Below, in pieces: positions 1-13,959 of a stretch of DNA of 64,000 bases. The stretch spans positions 16,239,464 through 16,303,463 of the forward strand of contig NC_046647.1 of the NCBI RefSeq assembly GCF_900324485.2, given 5' to 3'. Origin of the DNA: Mastacembelus armatus (Eukaryota > Chordata > Actinopteri > Synbranchiformes > Mastacembelidae). Below the pieces are notes generated by a model. It was not told the DNA's origin and did no database searches. It saw nothing but the letters and a program-made list of their open reading frames with translations. The translations under genes were made by a program, and so were the position numbers. The number at the start of each line of letters is the position of its first letter. Within the stretch, counting starts at the first letter, position 1.

Positions 1-1238
1 ACACTGCTTCCATCATTCAGCTGTGAGAATTTGCTTCGTCTTCTTGTCTTACACACTGTAAACTAAATATCTAGGTTTTAAAATAACAATCTGAGCATGT
101 CAAAATGAGCTCAGGGAAACTGTCTGACCTTGTATAGATGAAACAATTTGTGAATAATTGAGAAAATAATCAACATATTAATTGATCATGAAAATGATCC
201 ATAGTAGCAGCTCTATTATGAAGATAAAGTAGCATGCTGTACAAACTAATAATCACACCATCTGCATTTACAAATGTATATTGGCGAACCAGAGTAAATG
301 CTGCTATCACTTTTACTAACACATTAGAATATAATAGTCGCATATTACAACAAACTTCTGTCATAATCATAACTTTATAATTTATTATATTCTCTAATGT
401 AGAAGTAGGACTATAGATTTAGCCACTGTTGTCACTGCATATTTCATGTATCTTAGTAAAGTATTTCAAAGGAAGTGCTTCACTTCAATGCATAAACACA
501 AAAATACCACAACAAGAAAACACATTCAAAGTAATATTTAGAAAATAAAATTAAACTATCACCAAAAGGTAAGTCTAAAAAAGATAGTATGTGACTTTGA
601 GTTTGCTTTTGAAATAGGAAGGTTTTTAAAGGGTTTTTGCTTTATTGCAAAACCACTGTTACTTTTTTGTTGAGAGTAGATGGAAAGATCATTATGATAC
701 ATCAAGCCTTCAGCAGTGTACTGTAGTTCTACAGGGTGCTAAACATGGTCCATTTATTTAACTCAACAGCAATGGTGAACAATTAGTGATAAAGGGTATT
801 ATTTTGTCTTTGCAGCTAATGCATCAACTACAACTCACAAATTCACAAGATGATTTATTTCCTGCTGCTAAATGGTACAGAACCACTGATATCAGTCACT
901 ATTCAACAGCACAGTTTCTATAAACAGTGCTAACATGAACAAAGAAACCAAGACACTGATTGGGACAACTACTCATCGTAACATCATCTATGTACACACT
1001 GTTCATATACTCAGAATGTCATTAATATATAATGTGGAGAATACCATAACATTAATAATTTTCTTAAATGCATATTGGTATATGCTAGTCTGATATTAAT
1101 GTCTGACTACAGCAGACAACCTCGGTACATAGACAACTACAAAAATATTCAGATTATTAAAGCAATTCATCATTGTGCAAAGTGCAGGAGTACCCATGCT
1201 ACTGTACAGTAGGCACATACATACTGGAAAAGGCACAG

Positions 1239-1261
1239 TGTGTGTGTGTGTGTGTGTGTGT
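1239..1261. repeat. (TG)n microsatellite beside pcsk2 splice donor
   Basis: About 11 TG units, which read as a CA repeat on the pcsk2 sense strand. The repeat starts about seven bases inside intron 2, just after the GT donor of coding exon 2. Confidence 0.95.
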
Positions 1262-1269
1262 ATGCATAC

Positions 1270-3318
1270 CCTGTGGTCATTTTGGAGCCGCTGTCTGCTG
1301 CGGGCACTGCGTTTGCTCCGCCTCTTTGAAGTGTCCTGAGGATAGAAGTGAAAGAGCCCCTCTGCAAAGGGAAGCTGCGTAAAAAGAAAAGCAAGAAAGA
1401 CAGATCAGGAGCAGGAACAGAGATGAGCAAGCACAAAGACAGCAATCAGAAAGTGCATGAATGGACAATCAAAATCCAATCACAAACAGATCACAAATTG
1501 AGAAGAGGGACAGCCGGTCATCCTTCCAGGTGGGAACGAGGGCAATGATTCCCTGGCTTTCACTGAGAGCATAGCACTGGAACCAGCCATAATAAACCAC
1601 AAGGGTAGGGAAATGAGATGCATCAAACAGTGCTTTCCCTCCAGCACTGTGCACAGATTAAAGACCTCCTTATGCTTTAGAAACACCAGGGTACAGGTCA
1701 ATCCTCAAAACAAATGCTTTCAGATGCAGCTGTCAGATTTAATATGGAAATGAAATTCTTCTGAAAAGATGAGGATTATTCTTATCTTCTACTGCTCTTT
1801 TATTCTACTGTTGTTACCAAAAAACAGATGAAAGCTTGTGTATGTGATACATTATTCCCCTTGCAACACATTTCTTTCATCAATTAGGATTGTTGGATTT
1901 TGACTAATTGCAGATATCTCTCTCTGTCTTTTTTTGTGTTCACATTTTATGTGTGTCCCAGTCCTGTGTCCCAATCTTGTTAATTAAGCAACAATAGAAG
2001 ATAGTTCAGACATAGACATTGTTTAATGATGCTTATCCCATCCAGACAAATATAGCTGCTGATTACATAACCTGGGAGACAGTAGATGGGGGGATGATCT
2101 AGTGCCTACAAGAAAAGGAACTAGCAATCACAGAACTTGTGATGCTGTATGACCACCACAGAGATAGCACATTATGATGACTTACTGATTGAAAAAATGT
2201 TGTTTTTTTATCTATTCTGGAGGTAAAAAGAAAAAAGAAATTCCTCATTCAGAGCAGCATAGACCTCCCACTACCTCCTCCCTCCCCCTGTTCACTGCTA
2301 CGCCTCAGTGGCTAAGGCTCCAGCCAATTTCACCCACACATTTATTTCTGACATGTGACAAGGTAGATACACTGTAAGGGAATTATTTCAACTGGTCTTT
2401 CATAAATGGATGATTACGTCTTTTGACATGTTGTGATTTGTGCGGCGTTTGTCATTTGCTTGAATAAGATGTCTGTGTGGAAGGCCATGTATGTCACGAT
2501 GTGCAATCTCTGAATACGTGTGAGATCTGAAGATAAAGAAAGATGTGTTTTGGCTAAATGTTTCACAACGTTTCAAAGTAACTTCAACAAAAAAATCACA
2601 GATCTTCCTCGTCCAACAGTGGAATTTAGTGACTAAACACACACAGATGAATCTCCAAGGGTGAGATCACAACACAACTTCATGTGGTGAGAAACCCCCC
2701 GTGTCAATGGAATAGGTTGTGCTTTTTTTAGAAGAGCGTTTACAAAAGGTGCTTTCCTTTGCTCCACAGAGAAATTAGATGAGTTTCAATATAACAATGA
2801 ACATGATCAGGGAAGAGTTTAATTCCCAGGAGCCACAGGCCAATGGGCAACCTTCGCCCCAGAGCCTGCAGTTTTGTGAGAATGACGTCATCAACTTAAG
2901 AAAAAGTGTGATGAAGTCAAACCAGAAGAAAAGTGTTTATGTGGCTAAACATAGTGTCCGGTTATTTCAGACAGTGAGAAAGAACAAAAACGAGGCCAAA
3001 CTGGGTTTGTGTGTTTTAGTACTTAATGTTTTCATTTGCAATAATAACCTGCATAATTTTATTATCATTTGGTTTCTTCAACAAACAGGCAAACAATAGA
3101 AGAAATGCGTGTCAGTGTTATCCGAGCATCCCTACCTTTCTTGCACTCTGGAACCCATGTTGTGCTGCAAGTTGGTGCGCCTCATCCAGCGCGTTCTCTC
3201 GCAGCTGAACCAGAAGATGGTCCGTTAAGACTCCTTCGGCAGTTTGCGTCGCAAGCAGCAGCGCTTTCAGCAGCACTATAAATCCCACGGCTGTCCCATG
3301 GCGGGGAGATCCACGCAT
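1270..3318 (-). CDS. pcsk2: Proprotein convertase 2, first two coding exons (partial)
   Basis: PC2 is the calcium-dependent subtilisin-like protease that matures prohormones and neuropeptides in dense-core granules. Two exons are visible. Exon 1 (3318-3136, 61 codons) has a hydrophobic signal peptide and the start of the prodomain (VLTDHLLVQL, then QHGFQSARK); the donor GTAGGG follows a phase-0 end. Exon 2 (1374-1270, 35 codons) begins LPFAEGLFHFY, almost the same as human PC2 (LPFAEGLYHFY), and continues into a very basic stretch (KRRSKRSAR) matching the internal prodomain cleavage region. Intron 1 is 1,761 bp. Exon 3, with the end of the prodomain and the catalytic domain, is not found in bases 1-1269 and presumably lies outside the window. 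The same-strand neighbour otor supports the call, because OTOR-PCSK2 are adjacent in human. The start codon was chosen because it opens the signal peptide. Confidence 0.93.
2883..2890. promoter_or_regulatory. Palindromic CRE (TGACGTCA) in pcsk2 intron 1
   Basis: A full 8-bp CREB/ATF consensus palindrome lies about 430 bases downstream of the pcsk2 start codon, inside intron 1. Seen directly. A function in cAMP-responsive expression is inference only. Confidence 0.4.
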
Positions 3319-3760
3319 CGTGTCTGGATTGTGACAAACCGCTTGTTTGCCTGCCCGTCGGAGTGAGATCAGTGTGCGGGATGCTCCTCGCTGGTGATGG
3401 GAGGAGGAGGAAGAGGATGAGGATGTAAAAAGGTCGAATCCAAGCTATTGCGGACGCATGTCTTCGTTGTCAGCTGATGAGACCATTGGAAGTTGTATTT
3501 CACCGAGGTGTACGCGCTCCAAATGTGTGTGTTTCGAGTGGGAAGGTTGTGTGCTGTGGACCAAACCTGCATCCTCAGCTTTCTATCTCTCCTCCTCCTC
3601 CTCCTCTCATCTGTAATTCATTTACCTTCCTCGCTCGGGTAGCTTCTGCGCGTGACGTTGTACCAATGGGCTCCGGCGGGTGTGTCCCATTGTTTCCTCA
3701 CCCCGGATGAGCCCGCAAGGGCACTTTTCAGCACCTTGGACAATTCCTTCCATCACCCTC
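3319..3760 (-). promoter_or_regulatory. pcsk2 5' UTR and proximal promoter region
   Basis: CpG-rich sequence that stands out from the AT-rich surroundings, directly upstream of the pcsk2 start codon. No TATA box was recognised at a convincing distance. The region most likely holds the 5' UTR and core promoter; the transcription start cannot be fixed from sequence alone. Confidence 0.55.
3727..3747 (+). promoter_or_regulatory. RE1/NRSF (REST) -like element upstream of pcsk2
   Basis: TTCAGCACC, two spacer bases, then GGACA: both conserved half-sites of the RE1 consensus with the right spacing. The last five bases match only partly. It lies about 410 bp upstream of the pcsk2 start codon. REST silences neuronal and neuroendocrine genes outside those tissues, which would suit a prohormone convertase. 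Confidence 0.5.
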
Positions 3761-6700
3761 AGAGTTATGGGACATTTACTGATAAGACTGGATATCTTGC
3801 GCACCACGCTCACTATAACCTTTTTCAAATGAAAGCCTTCTTTTCTATAGGTAGATTTAAATAGCACAGTCCTATAATAGACCTATACTAGTCAGCCTAC
3901 AGTTTCTGTAAAGACACACGTTTATTACGACCAGTCTGACCCTCATCATGTAGTGGAATGTAAAAAGAGTCCCATTGGCCTATAATTGGTGATTTGGATG
4001 AACAGCAGCTTGTTAGAAAGAACCCTGTAAAAGCACTGTTCTTACTGATGTTGCTCATTAAAGGACTTTAGTTCTGCTCCTGCTTCCCTGCTGCTATATG
4101 GGACATGAATGGGATTCAGGGTTGCTGGGGAAAGACATAACAGTGAAAGGAGAAAAGCAAGAGGGAGAAATGAGTTCCTGTGAGTGTGATTCTAATTTCC
4201 TTCACACGGACAAGGATGTAGTGAAAAGAGCCGTCTGTCTTTACATGCTGCACAACTGGCAGTTGTTACTCTGGTCTTTTCAGTTCAGCCATGAGGACCT
4301 GATAGTGGTCACCTTATGTGACAGGTTATTGCCCGGACTTAAATAAAGATGCCCCCTGAGCCCGGTTCATTGTAACCCATTTAAGAATCAGCAGGTTTTC
4401 CAGCTAATAGAACTGTTTTTGCACAGGAACATGTGGGTGTGAGTGCAGCAGGATTCTTTTTGTGATTTAAAAAAACACTGCTGTAAGATCTGTTCTCACC
4501 TGTCACAATTCATTCTGCCCTAAAGCTCACATTGTGAGCCATGTGAGTCATAGTTTGTATTTAAAGTGTTCATATCTGTTAAGTCAGTATTCACCTGTTT
4601 AAAATGCTAATGATTCATCACAGTGGTCTAATGTCACATGCACATGTTCACTATTACATAAAACTATATGAAAGGTGTGGTGACAGTATCACATGAATCA
4701 GATATCCCAGAAGTCAGGAAAAACAATGACGGCGTATTTTGTATAAGTGCTGCTTTACTAATCACTGTTTCCATGCTCCTTGCAGACCTCCTCCCACACT
4801 CCTGCCATTCTGCAGCACATAGATTATTTTGCTTGGGCAAGCCTGCATCCTTCCCTTTTCTATCATCAGTAGACCATTCTTTACTACTTGGCCCCTGTGA
4901 CTGATCAACACTGCTGTTTTGACTTCTCATGTACTGCAGCCTCTTCATCCTCTGTACGCTTGGAAAGATTGTAAAGAAAAATTACAGCATGTTCTGCTTT
5001 TAGACACTGTGGGGGTTTTCTGACAAATCACTTACAATTTATATTGTCAGAAGTGTGGGCGTTTCTATGCCTTTAAAGCTGCTTTGTTACCCACTGCGTG
5101 AAATAATACTCAAGCACTCTGACACCTCTGTTTCATGCAGGTATGCCTGTGATTTCTTTTCTCTCAGAAGGAAACTGAACCAGTTTGACATGGTGGAAAT
5201 CGTGTCACTCATAATTCATAATATAATATCTCATATTACTTGGTTAATATGTTGCTTGGTCCTTTTAATGAAAATTGGATGATTGCATGATACACTAGTA
5301 TAAGACAGGAAGCTGGGATCCATTTTAACCCTAATTTGGGACACTGGAGTCTGTGTATGCTTTTTTACCTCGCTTTGATTTAAAACCATAAAAGTTCTTA
5401 ACTTTTCTAAATTTTGCAACAATTGTGTTGTTTCATAAGTCCACTTAAAATGGCATCACATAGGTTTGTGGTTATTTGAGTTTTATTTGAGTTTGCACTA
5501 AGGAGGTCTAACAGAAAGATGTGCTACCTCTCAATCATAAGTAACATCACTGTGTAGGTTAGCTATCGTTCTTATAAATTTTACAAATTTTGTTGTTTGT
5601 CAATGATTTTGTGACAAAGTTCATCCATAACAAAATGAACCTATAAAACCTTTTGGTGTAATAGTAATAGTTTTCTATATTTTGCATTGTGAAATTTTAA
5701 GTAATAACAGGCAGCCTGGGAAACTGTCTGTTTGAAGTGCTCCAAATATACATATAATAAAAAATGGTTTATTATTTATTCCAAGCTCTGGAGACTTTTG
5801 GAAATTGAATATTAATGTTGTGTCATATGGTTTGAGCAGGGAACCCTTTTAAATTGACTGTGCAGAAATAACATAGCATAGAGTTGTTAAATTGCATGGA
5901 TGTTTATCTGAAACATTGTTGGAGGAGGAGCTGACTGAAAAACATGGATCTATCATTTTTTTTTTTTTTTTTACTAGCCTGAGGCTGGAGTGGATGCAGG
6001 CTGCCTGTCAGTTGTTCTGTTATGAGTTTCAGAATGAGCACCAGAGATTAGACCAGCAGCTACAAGCTGATACTCAGCAGATAATCAAACACACATGCAC
6101 GCACACAGACCAAAACACCATGATCATAAAACTGTGGAAAAAGCCTCTGTCACCAACGTTTCAACCAGACTGGAATTGTTTGTTACCTCGCTGAGACAAG
6201 AATATTGATCTATCTCTCCTGCACTTTGTAATGTTTTCAGTGCTGAAGCAAATACATCCAGGATCATCCAAGTTTACTACATAGCACAGTGTTGTTATGC
6301 ATTTTATATGCTGAGATTGTAAATAGTTCACATTAAGAGATCCAGTTCATCTGTTCTCATTTAAATACTGATGTACTTAACAGTATTCAGATTTACTGAG
6401 AACTCATGGACTCATGTAAAATCTCAACTCAAGAGCAGGACCTGGGACTGTGAACCTGTTAACATATTACAGTTTCCTTCTTTCTTAGTGTCACAGAAAT
6501 GAAGAGCTGCTCATCAAGAGACAGATAAAAAGACAAAGGCAAAGGGCCTTTTTTTTATCGCTCCTCATAGTTAAGCTGTCATTTCAGAGGCAGCTCTATA
6601 CTCTACTGCTCCATCAGTGCCAGGCAGAGTTGTGGGACGGGATGTCTCTGAGTGAGTGGGGGGACTGTGGCTACTATATCCGCATTGATTGCAGTGCGGA

Positions 6701-9029
6701 TAGTGACAGGAGCTACACTTCTGATGGTTTCATTCACCCTTGTGCTCTGTCTCTTTATCTTATTCTCTCTTGCTCCACTCTCTCTCTATGATAGGATGCT
6801 GGTCCTGTAAGCTAAGATGTGGGGCCTTCACAGGTATCAAGACTCACAAATAACACGAGTCTTCATAAAAGCAGAGGCCAAGTGATGATATATAATTACC
6901 ATACTTCTATTGCATTAGATTATTTAATTTGACTGTAGTCTTGAACAATCCAGACCAAGTAGTTTACTGACCAGTGGTCTCGTCACATGCTTCAGTTGTG
7001 GAAACTAGGAAGTAAATAATACAAACTCTTGTGCATACACTGACACATATCAAATGTCAATTTTGGTCTCTGTGCACAGGAGATGTATAGTCTCCTGTTT
7101 CTGATGAAGTCAGGAGTAGCCTAATCTACCTGTGAAGCTGCCAGAATAAGTCACTATGGAAGCAGGGTTTAATTGCAGCCACTCTACAAGCAGATTGGGC
7201 TGTAACACTGTGTTGTACAGGTCTATCACGTCCATCAGGCCAGCTGGAGGAGCAGATAGCAGGGAGCAGAGAAACAAGATGAGGTCGTGTTGAGTTTGAT
7301 GTGCTGTGAGGCGTGGCAGACAGCAAGGCCAACTCAGGTGGAAACAGCGACTCGATTTGTCATGGACCACACAACTCAGCACAGAGGATTAAATTGAACT
7401 CATCACTCTCCTTCTTCTTTATTCATCCCCACCTTTTCATCATTGCAACATATTTTTCACTCTCTTTTTCTGTGAATTAGTACAGTATGTCCTTTAACCT
7501 TTCCTCCCTCCTCCTTCTCCTGAAATGTTCATGTTGCCATGTAAGTGCTGTTTACTACATACCCCCTTCAGGTTGAAGAGTCTCAGGAAAGGTTGTTCTG
7601 TTCTATATGAAACAGGTAATTCACGTTAACAAAACCCACAGCTTTCATTTGTTGATCCAATACTGCACTGCTGTGATGTTTTGATTTTTTTTATCTGTGG
7701 GGTGCTAGCTAATATGAACATTATTGTTATTCCTGCCTGTGCTTCTGCTTAGCCTTGGGCAAACCTTGGACGTAATATAAATCCTGAAGTACTGCACTAC
7801 GTCAGACAGTCTATCAGGCAGTCTATTTTTAAAGTGAACTGGTTGGCTTTATTGATACAGTGAGAGCTCTGTATCCCACAGATGCAGGTGGAATTTGACA
7901 TAAAATGTTAAAAGTGATTAGGGTAAAAACCCATGAGGCACATTCAGTATAATAAAGTAAATTGTGATTCCTTTCAATGTTTCTCTTGTTGTGGGCAGTG
8001 AAAAGAAGCTGTAAACACAACACTAACACAATATTGCCTTTTAAGTTGATTTGGTAAATGCATTAGCAGAGAGTTGCCTATTTGCACATTGAGGCAGCAG
8101 ATAAAGAGCAAAGTTAATATTAGTTTTACCAGTAATTATGCCTCTAGGTATATTTTTTGAGCTCCAGTAAACTCCTGAAATATGTTGCTCTTTGCTCAAA
8201 ATGTGCACTTGTTAATTGCTAACCATACCTGGCTGCTACTGAGCAGGTTGCATTTGTTGTGTTTTTCTGTTAAAAAACAATTTTATGAAAGCAGTTAGAA
8301 TGAACCAAACATAAAATTACTGTGTGCAAAATGATGAGCTGAGAGATGTGAAAAATCTCCATTGGTTGAGGAAAACTCAAGCATTGTTTGATCACACAGC
8401 ACCAGAAAATTAATGTTATTGTGAAATCAGTCTTAACTTTGATTGGCTACCAAAAACCTTTTCACACCAATTTACTAGCAACCATTAGCACTATGTGTTA
8501 TATTTATCATTCATATAACAAAACAAAGTCTGATAACACCATTTAGCACTAAATATGGATGTTAGCATTGTTATTGAGCTGGAGTAACAACAAGGCATCA
8601 GTGTTTTTTAGTGTTTAAATCATATTAAATTGAAAGCACATGGTTCGCATTCATATATTTAACATGATTTTTGGGCATCATGTTTCATGTTGACATATTT
8701 TACATATGAACAAATTAAACAAACTGCAACCCATCACAAAGTTATTTTACCAGCTGCATTATGTTTTTTTCACCAACTGGAAAGATAAACAGTGCAGTTG
8801 TTTTCCTTCCCAGAAAATGAAAAACATTTCATTTCTTCTCTGTGCCCAGCTCCTTTTTATAAATCCCTGTACAAATAAAACACCTCACTGGGTTCATGCC
8901 AAAGCTCAGCCTCTGTATGGGGAAAATAATGTGCTATATTATTGATGGTCTCTGGATCAGCAGTCTGCCATCACAGCCTGTAGCAGTGCCATTCTCACAT
9001 GGCTTTTCTTGCAAACAGCAGTGGAGGTG

Positions 9030-9330
9030 CAGTGAGTGTACGGCACCACCTGCTTTGTTATTCAGAGCATATTCCGAATATAAATTTTGTTTAATTGGAA
9101 AAGAAAAACAACTGAGCGGGCAAAGATTATGCATAATCACAATAATTATTTCCCTCTGTGTATTACTTATTTTGAGGTGAGTATTCTGTGCTGCCTGATG
9201 AATTCACCACCTAGGAGGGAATAAAAGAGCATGCAAATTAACATCAGAGATGAATCATGTTCATCTAGAAAGAGAGAGAGAAGATGAAAAAAAAAACATC
9301 GAGTCTGATTTGATTAATTAGCAAACTCTG
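9030..9330. promoter_or_regulatory. Candidate conserved non-coding enhancer
   Basis: The patch holds an octamer ATGCAAAT (9231-9238), a TTAATTA homeodomain core near 9315, and several TAAT-type cores in low-complexity-free sequence. It lacks coding signal. That it is an enhancer of pcsk2 or otor is inference. Confidence 0.2.
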
Positions 9331-12300
9331 AACTGCATCTTTCACAGTCTCCCAGAAATATATGTATTTTAACATAGATATATGGAGGCATTTCTAGATT
9401 GCAATGTTTGACCTCACTTCATGAATTTCACCCTAGATTTTATGGTTTGTGTTCTGTAACCCAGATCCTATCATTTCTGTCTGCACACACTGTACAGTAT
9501 CTTGTTTCAAAACGGCACTGGGTTGCTACTTTGCTGATAACGAAACATGTTTAAACATTATTAACACCAAGCTGCAATAATTTGATTGTTGTCACTTCAG
9601 TATTGTTGTATGGGTTGTTTAGAAAATGTGTTTTGACCTTGAGTTTTTGATATATTTCAGCATTGTTTTGTGGGTAGCCCATTTGTCAGCAGCTACAGCT
9701 CTGTGTCATATAATGGTTTGTCAAAAGGACAAATTTAGTAAGAGTAAGTTTGTGAATAGGCAATTCTCATCTCTGAGGCAAGCGTTGATGCCAGCATGTA
9801 TTTGGAAATAATGCTGCTGTAATGACTGCAGTGGTTTCATTTTCAGGTGTATCATGCCAAAATCAAACACCTCAAACACATTTGCTGCAGATGATTTTGA
9901 TTGGACACTATGAAAAACATTACCCCAAAGTTAATTTTTCTAATCAAGTCCCCTGAGCTGGCCCTAGTCCGCAGCTATTCATGGTACTGCCAACATTTCC
10001 ATTTCCTTTTGTATGCTCATTAAGTCGTCAGCGAATTCAGCCACCTTCTATCTGATGTCTGAGCAAATATCAGCTTCATTTGGGCTGTGACGTTTGTTGA
10101 TGCAGTGTTTAACACTGCATGCCCTTTTTAGAGAGTCTGGTGACAGTCTGACCTATGAAGGATAACAGGGAATAATCACCATGTAACTAAGGTCACGGTC
10201 AGAAAAGCTGTACATCCTCAGGCTGGACATGTGCAAAAAAAAACCTGACACACTGGAAAATTGTACTATTAGCAAGAGAGGTAATCTTTTCCATCTGTTT
10301 CTACTGGGTTACGGTCATTAGAAATCGTGTGTGTGAAGGTGTATGTGTGCTATTTAATTCTCATTTTGTCAAAAAATGTAAATATTAACCAAGGAGACTG
10401 TGTCATTACTGGACAAAAAGGGAAAAAACAACAAAAAAAGAATAATAATGAGAAGAATAATGGTAATGAAGTGTAAAATGCTCTACATTGGCCAATCAGC
10501 TCCAAAAATGTGCCTATTTTGCTAAGTGGCTAATTTCTAATGTGTCTGTGACTACAGGAAGGGAACGGGCCAAGTGACCTTGGCAGGATATGATGACAAT
10601 GGAGCTGTATCACGCAAACAGCATAGCCAGCATACACAGCAGTCTCTGTATGTGGGCTCTGATGCTCTTTCCATTTTAAAAGGACATTAGGGCTAATGGT
10701 AATGGTATCTCAGAGGTTTCCAAGCCTCTTACTGCCCTGTATACTAGCAGTCAAAGAACATAGTCCATTAAGACAGCAAACAATGATTATTTTTCACAGG
10801 CCACACAAAGCACAGGGCAAACATAGTTATGCCACAAACAATTAGAAAGATATTATGTGTTTTAGCTGTTTAGCAACACTCAAAGTTCTGACATTATTCT
10901 TTCAATAACACAAACAGCTAGGATGGAGAGAATGAAAAAAGATATGTTCTGAGGAAAAGGGCGATGAATAAACATTTCCAGGAATCTAGGTACAAAAGTC
11001 ATTAACACTAACATTTGACATTTAAGGATCAGTTAATGAGAACAAAGGTTGCAATAGATGCAGAAAAATGCTGTGTGCGAACTGTTGAATATGTATGTGA
11101 CTCTGGATGAGCATGTTTTTCCATGTTGCTCAGCTAAGAAGGCTCTTTCTCATTACATCCTATGTGAACAGTCCACACATGAGGTGGAGCAGAGTTTCAC
11201 ACCTTTCTTCTGGGTCTTAACACATATGTGAGAACCTGCATCATTTGATCCAATTTAGGATTAGTGATGGCCACAGTCTCTTTATGGTTCAGTAGCTGCA
11301 CCAACCTGACAGCAACTGAGTGATAAACCTGCCATTCTGCCTACTGACAATGAAGTCAGCAAAACCAATTAACAGTTCTAACCTCTGCTGATTCATTTAT
11401 TTGGTGTAGCCTCATTTATTTAATCGAGTAAAGGCAATTCATTTGCATATAGCTTAATTGTTTTCATTTCACAACTTTACTAACCATAGCCACGTTATAT
11501 TAGATATTATTAAAGGCTTTCCACTTCATTATACCCAGTCAACTGTGCAATTGGTGATGTGCAATATTTCCTTGAACACCATCTTCACAGGTCCATCATG
11601 CCATTGTAAAAACAGGCCACGAGGAAAGTGTGTAAATAAACTCCGCCCTGGGTGCTCCAGGAGGGTCAATAAAACGATGTGCTCAAATGCATTTGGAGAT
11701 CCTCAGCAAGAACCTCATTGTTCATTCTACCTCAGTGATTTGTGAGGATACCCCAGCCAATCAATACAAGGACCATTAGGCTTAACAAACCTGGTTTATC
11801 TATAAACTGCTCACAGTCTCTGCAAAGTAACAGCGCTCTGGGACACTGTGCCTACCTGTAATGGCTCAGAGGCAGGTGGCTTGAACAAAGCAGGATGGAA
11901 TTTTATTCTGAGTGTCAAAATACAGTAAATTCTGGCACTTGTTTGTCATTTATAATCATTAACTACATGCAGCAATGCTGCTAATGTATGTGTGTTCGAG
12001 GGCTGTGTACCGCACTATTTGCTATCATATGACATTTAGCAAATGGAGTAATGCATGGTGATTTCCCATAATAAGAAGTTTTATTACACCTGCTTTTTGC
12101 TTGTTTGTTAGTTTGTTTATCACTGTTACTCACGTCGCTCTCTGTCACTAAGCTTTGGGTGGCTGCAAGTCTGAGATATGGAACTTGAAAGAAATACGAG
12201 CAAACCTAATAGACAAACCACAGCCTTATGTAGCGTGCTGACACAGTACATCAAGATTTGACATTTAAAATGCTGCTATACTTAACAAAGGTCTTCTATA

Positions 12301-13959
12301 AATAGTAATTCATTGAACACTAATCTCGCTGACAACAAAGCTGTACAGTTGTGATGATTTAATATACTGTTTATTGTTATTTTTGAAAATAATAGTTTTT
12401 AATTATTATTTTACACTGTGGCATGTTAAAGGCCATTCCTACCACTTTTGCTTATTACTTAACTTTTTAAAAAAAATTTGCTGTATGACTGCCACAGCTA
12501 GGGTAGATAACATGCTACACAAAAGCATTAAAAATATATCTGCAGCACAGCAAATGTTCCTATATAAAACTCAAAAAGAAGATTTTGTTCATACACGTAG
12601 ACCAAAGGAACACTGAGAAATCCTGTGACACACAATTTTGCTTCACCACTTAATTGCTTTACTTAGCCTCACTTCTTTTGTAATGGGTAATTAGTTGTCA
12701 TGACAAACACTCAGTCCATTCATAGCTCAGAGACCCTCTACAAAAACAATTTGAAGACAGGATGTGGAAGATTTCTGATGGCGATGTTTTCCATGTGTTC
12801 CAAAAGTTTTTAATAGATAAAGTGATAGCCTACTATCTCTCACCAAATAAGCTGTCAGCCTGATGCAGGTAGACTCCACAGGACCAAATGGACTCCGCCT
12901 TCAGGCTAAATACAACAAAGCCACCATTCACTATGACTAACAGCCATAATAGCATACTTTTTATGTAAAGAGGGGAGCATTCTGTCTCAGTTGAGAAAAT
13001 ATGAGTAGCTTTTCTTGTGTTTAAGGAAAATAAAGACAAATAAAAAAACAATACAGTGAATTATTTTCATCAGTGTCACACTGATATAATGCAGTCATGC
13101 TAAAGACCATGCCTAACCTATTTTTCTCTATAAGTGATAAACAGTGTTATGACATTAAAACATCAAACACAACTGATGGTATTTGCCAAGACCCCTGGCC
13201 ATGTGTTGCCTGAACACATTCATTATTTATATTACAAGGAATTGAATAGACAAGATTTTGTCAGTCATATAATTAAAGGAATGAATAAAGGGTGTCTTGA
13301 TTGATGGCTCTCAGACAACTGCTTTTCTCTATTTCATTTTATTTATTTGTTTATTTCCAGAAATTCATCAGTTGCTTGATGATGGGCATTAGAATCACCA
13401 TTTAACCAAACCTGCATGTCTGTGCGGGAGGAAAAGCTTACATGTGCAGGGAGAACATGTAAATCCCTCTCAGAAAGGCCTCTATTGTTGGATAGGTTGT
13501 CTCCAAGCTGTGATATATCAGTGCTAACCGCAGTATCACTGTGCCGCCTCACAAACACACAAAGTTTGCATTTATCTCGTTTCATGTTTCAGGCCACCTG
13601 CCAAATGTAAGTCCAATAGTCACTCCTGCCTGTGCAGAGAAGCACCCTTACTCTTGCATGTGTGCTGCAATTGTTTCAAATCTCACTTAGTGAGGTTTAT
13701 ACATTTATAGATTATGTTGCAATGCATATCCAGCAAGTGATCCGATGAAATCACATGTAGCAGATTTGATGCTTTTATGGGGGATTAATCATCTATCAAC
13801 ATGCACATCATTTTAAATCTGGACATTAGCTTCCATGATTATACATTTTGATACTGTTTAACTAAAAGCATGAAGACCAGGAAAACATTTGCTTCACATA
13901 CAAAAAAACTGTCTGACAAGATAAACCTTAATCCACTGATGATTAAATGATTTGTCATT

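Noticed and set aside
1-1238. Further pcsk2 exons
   Set aside because: Exon 3 landmarks (the RKKRG cleavage site and the KQWYL block) are not encoded on the minus strand here.
2779-3099. 106-codon plus-strand frame
   Set aside because: It lies in pcsk2 intron 1 on the opposite strand, with no family resemblance.
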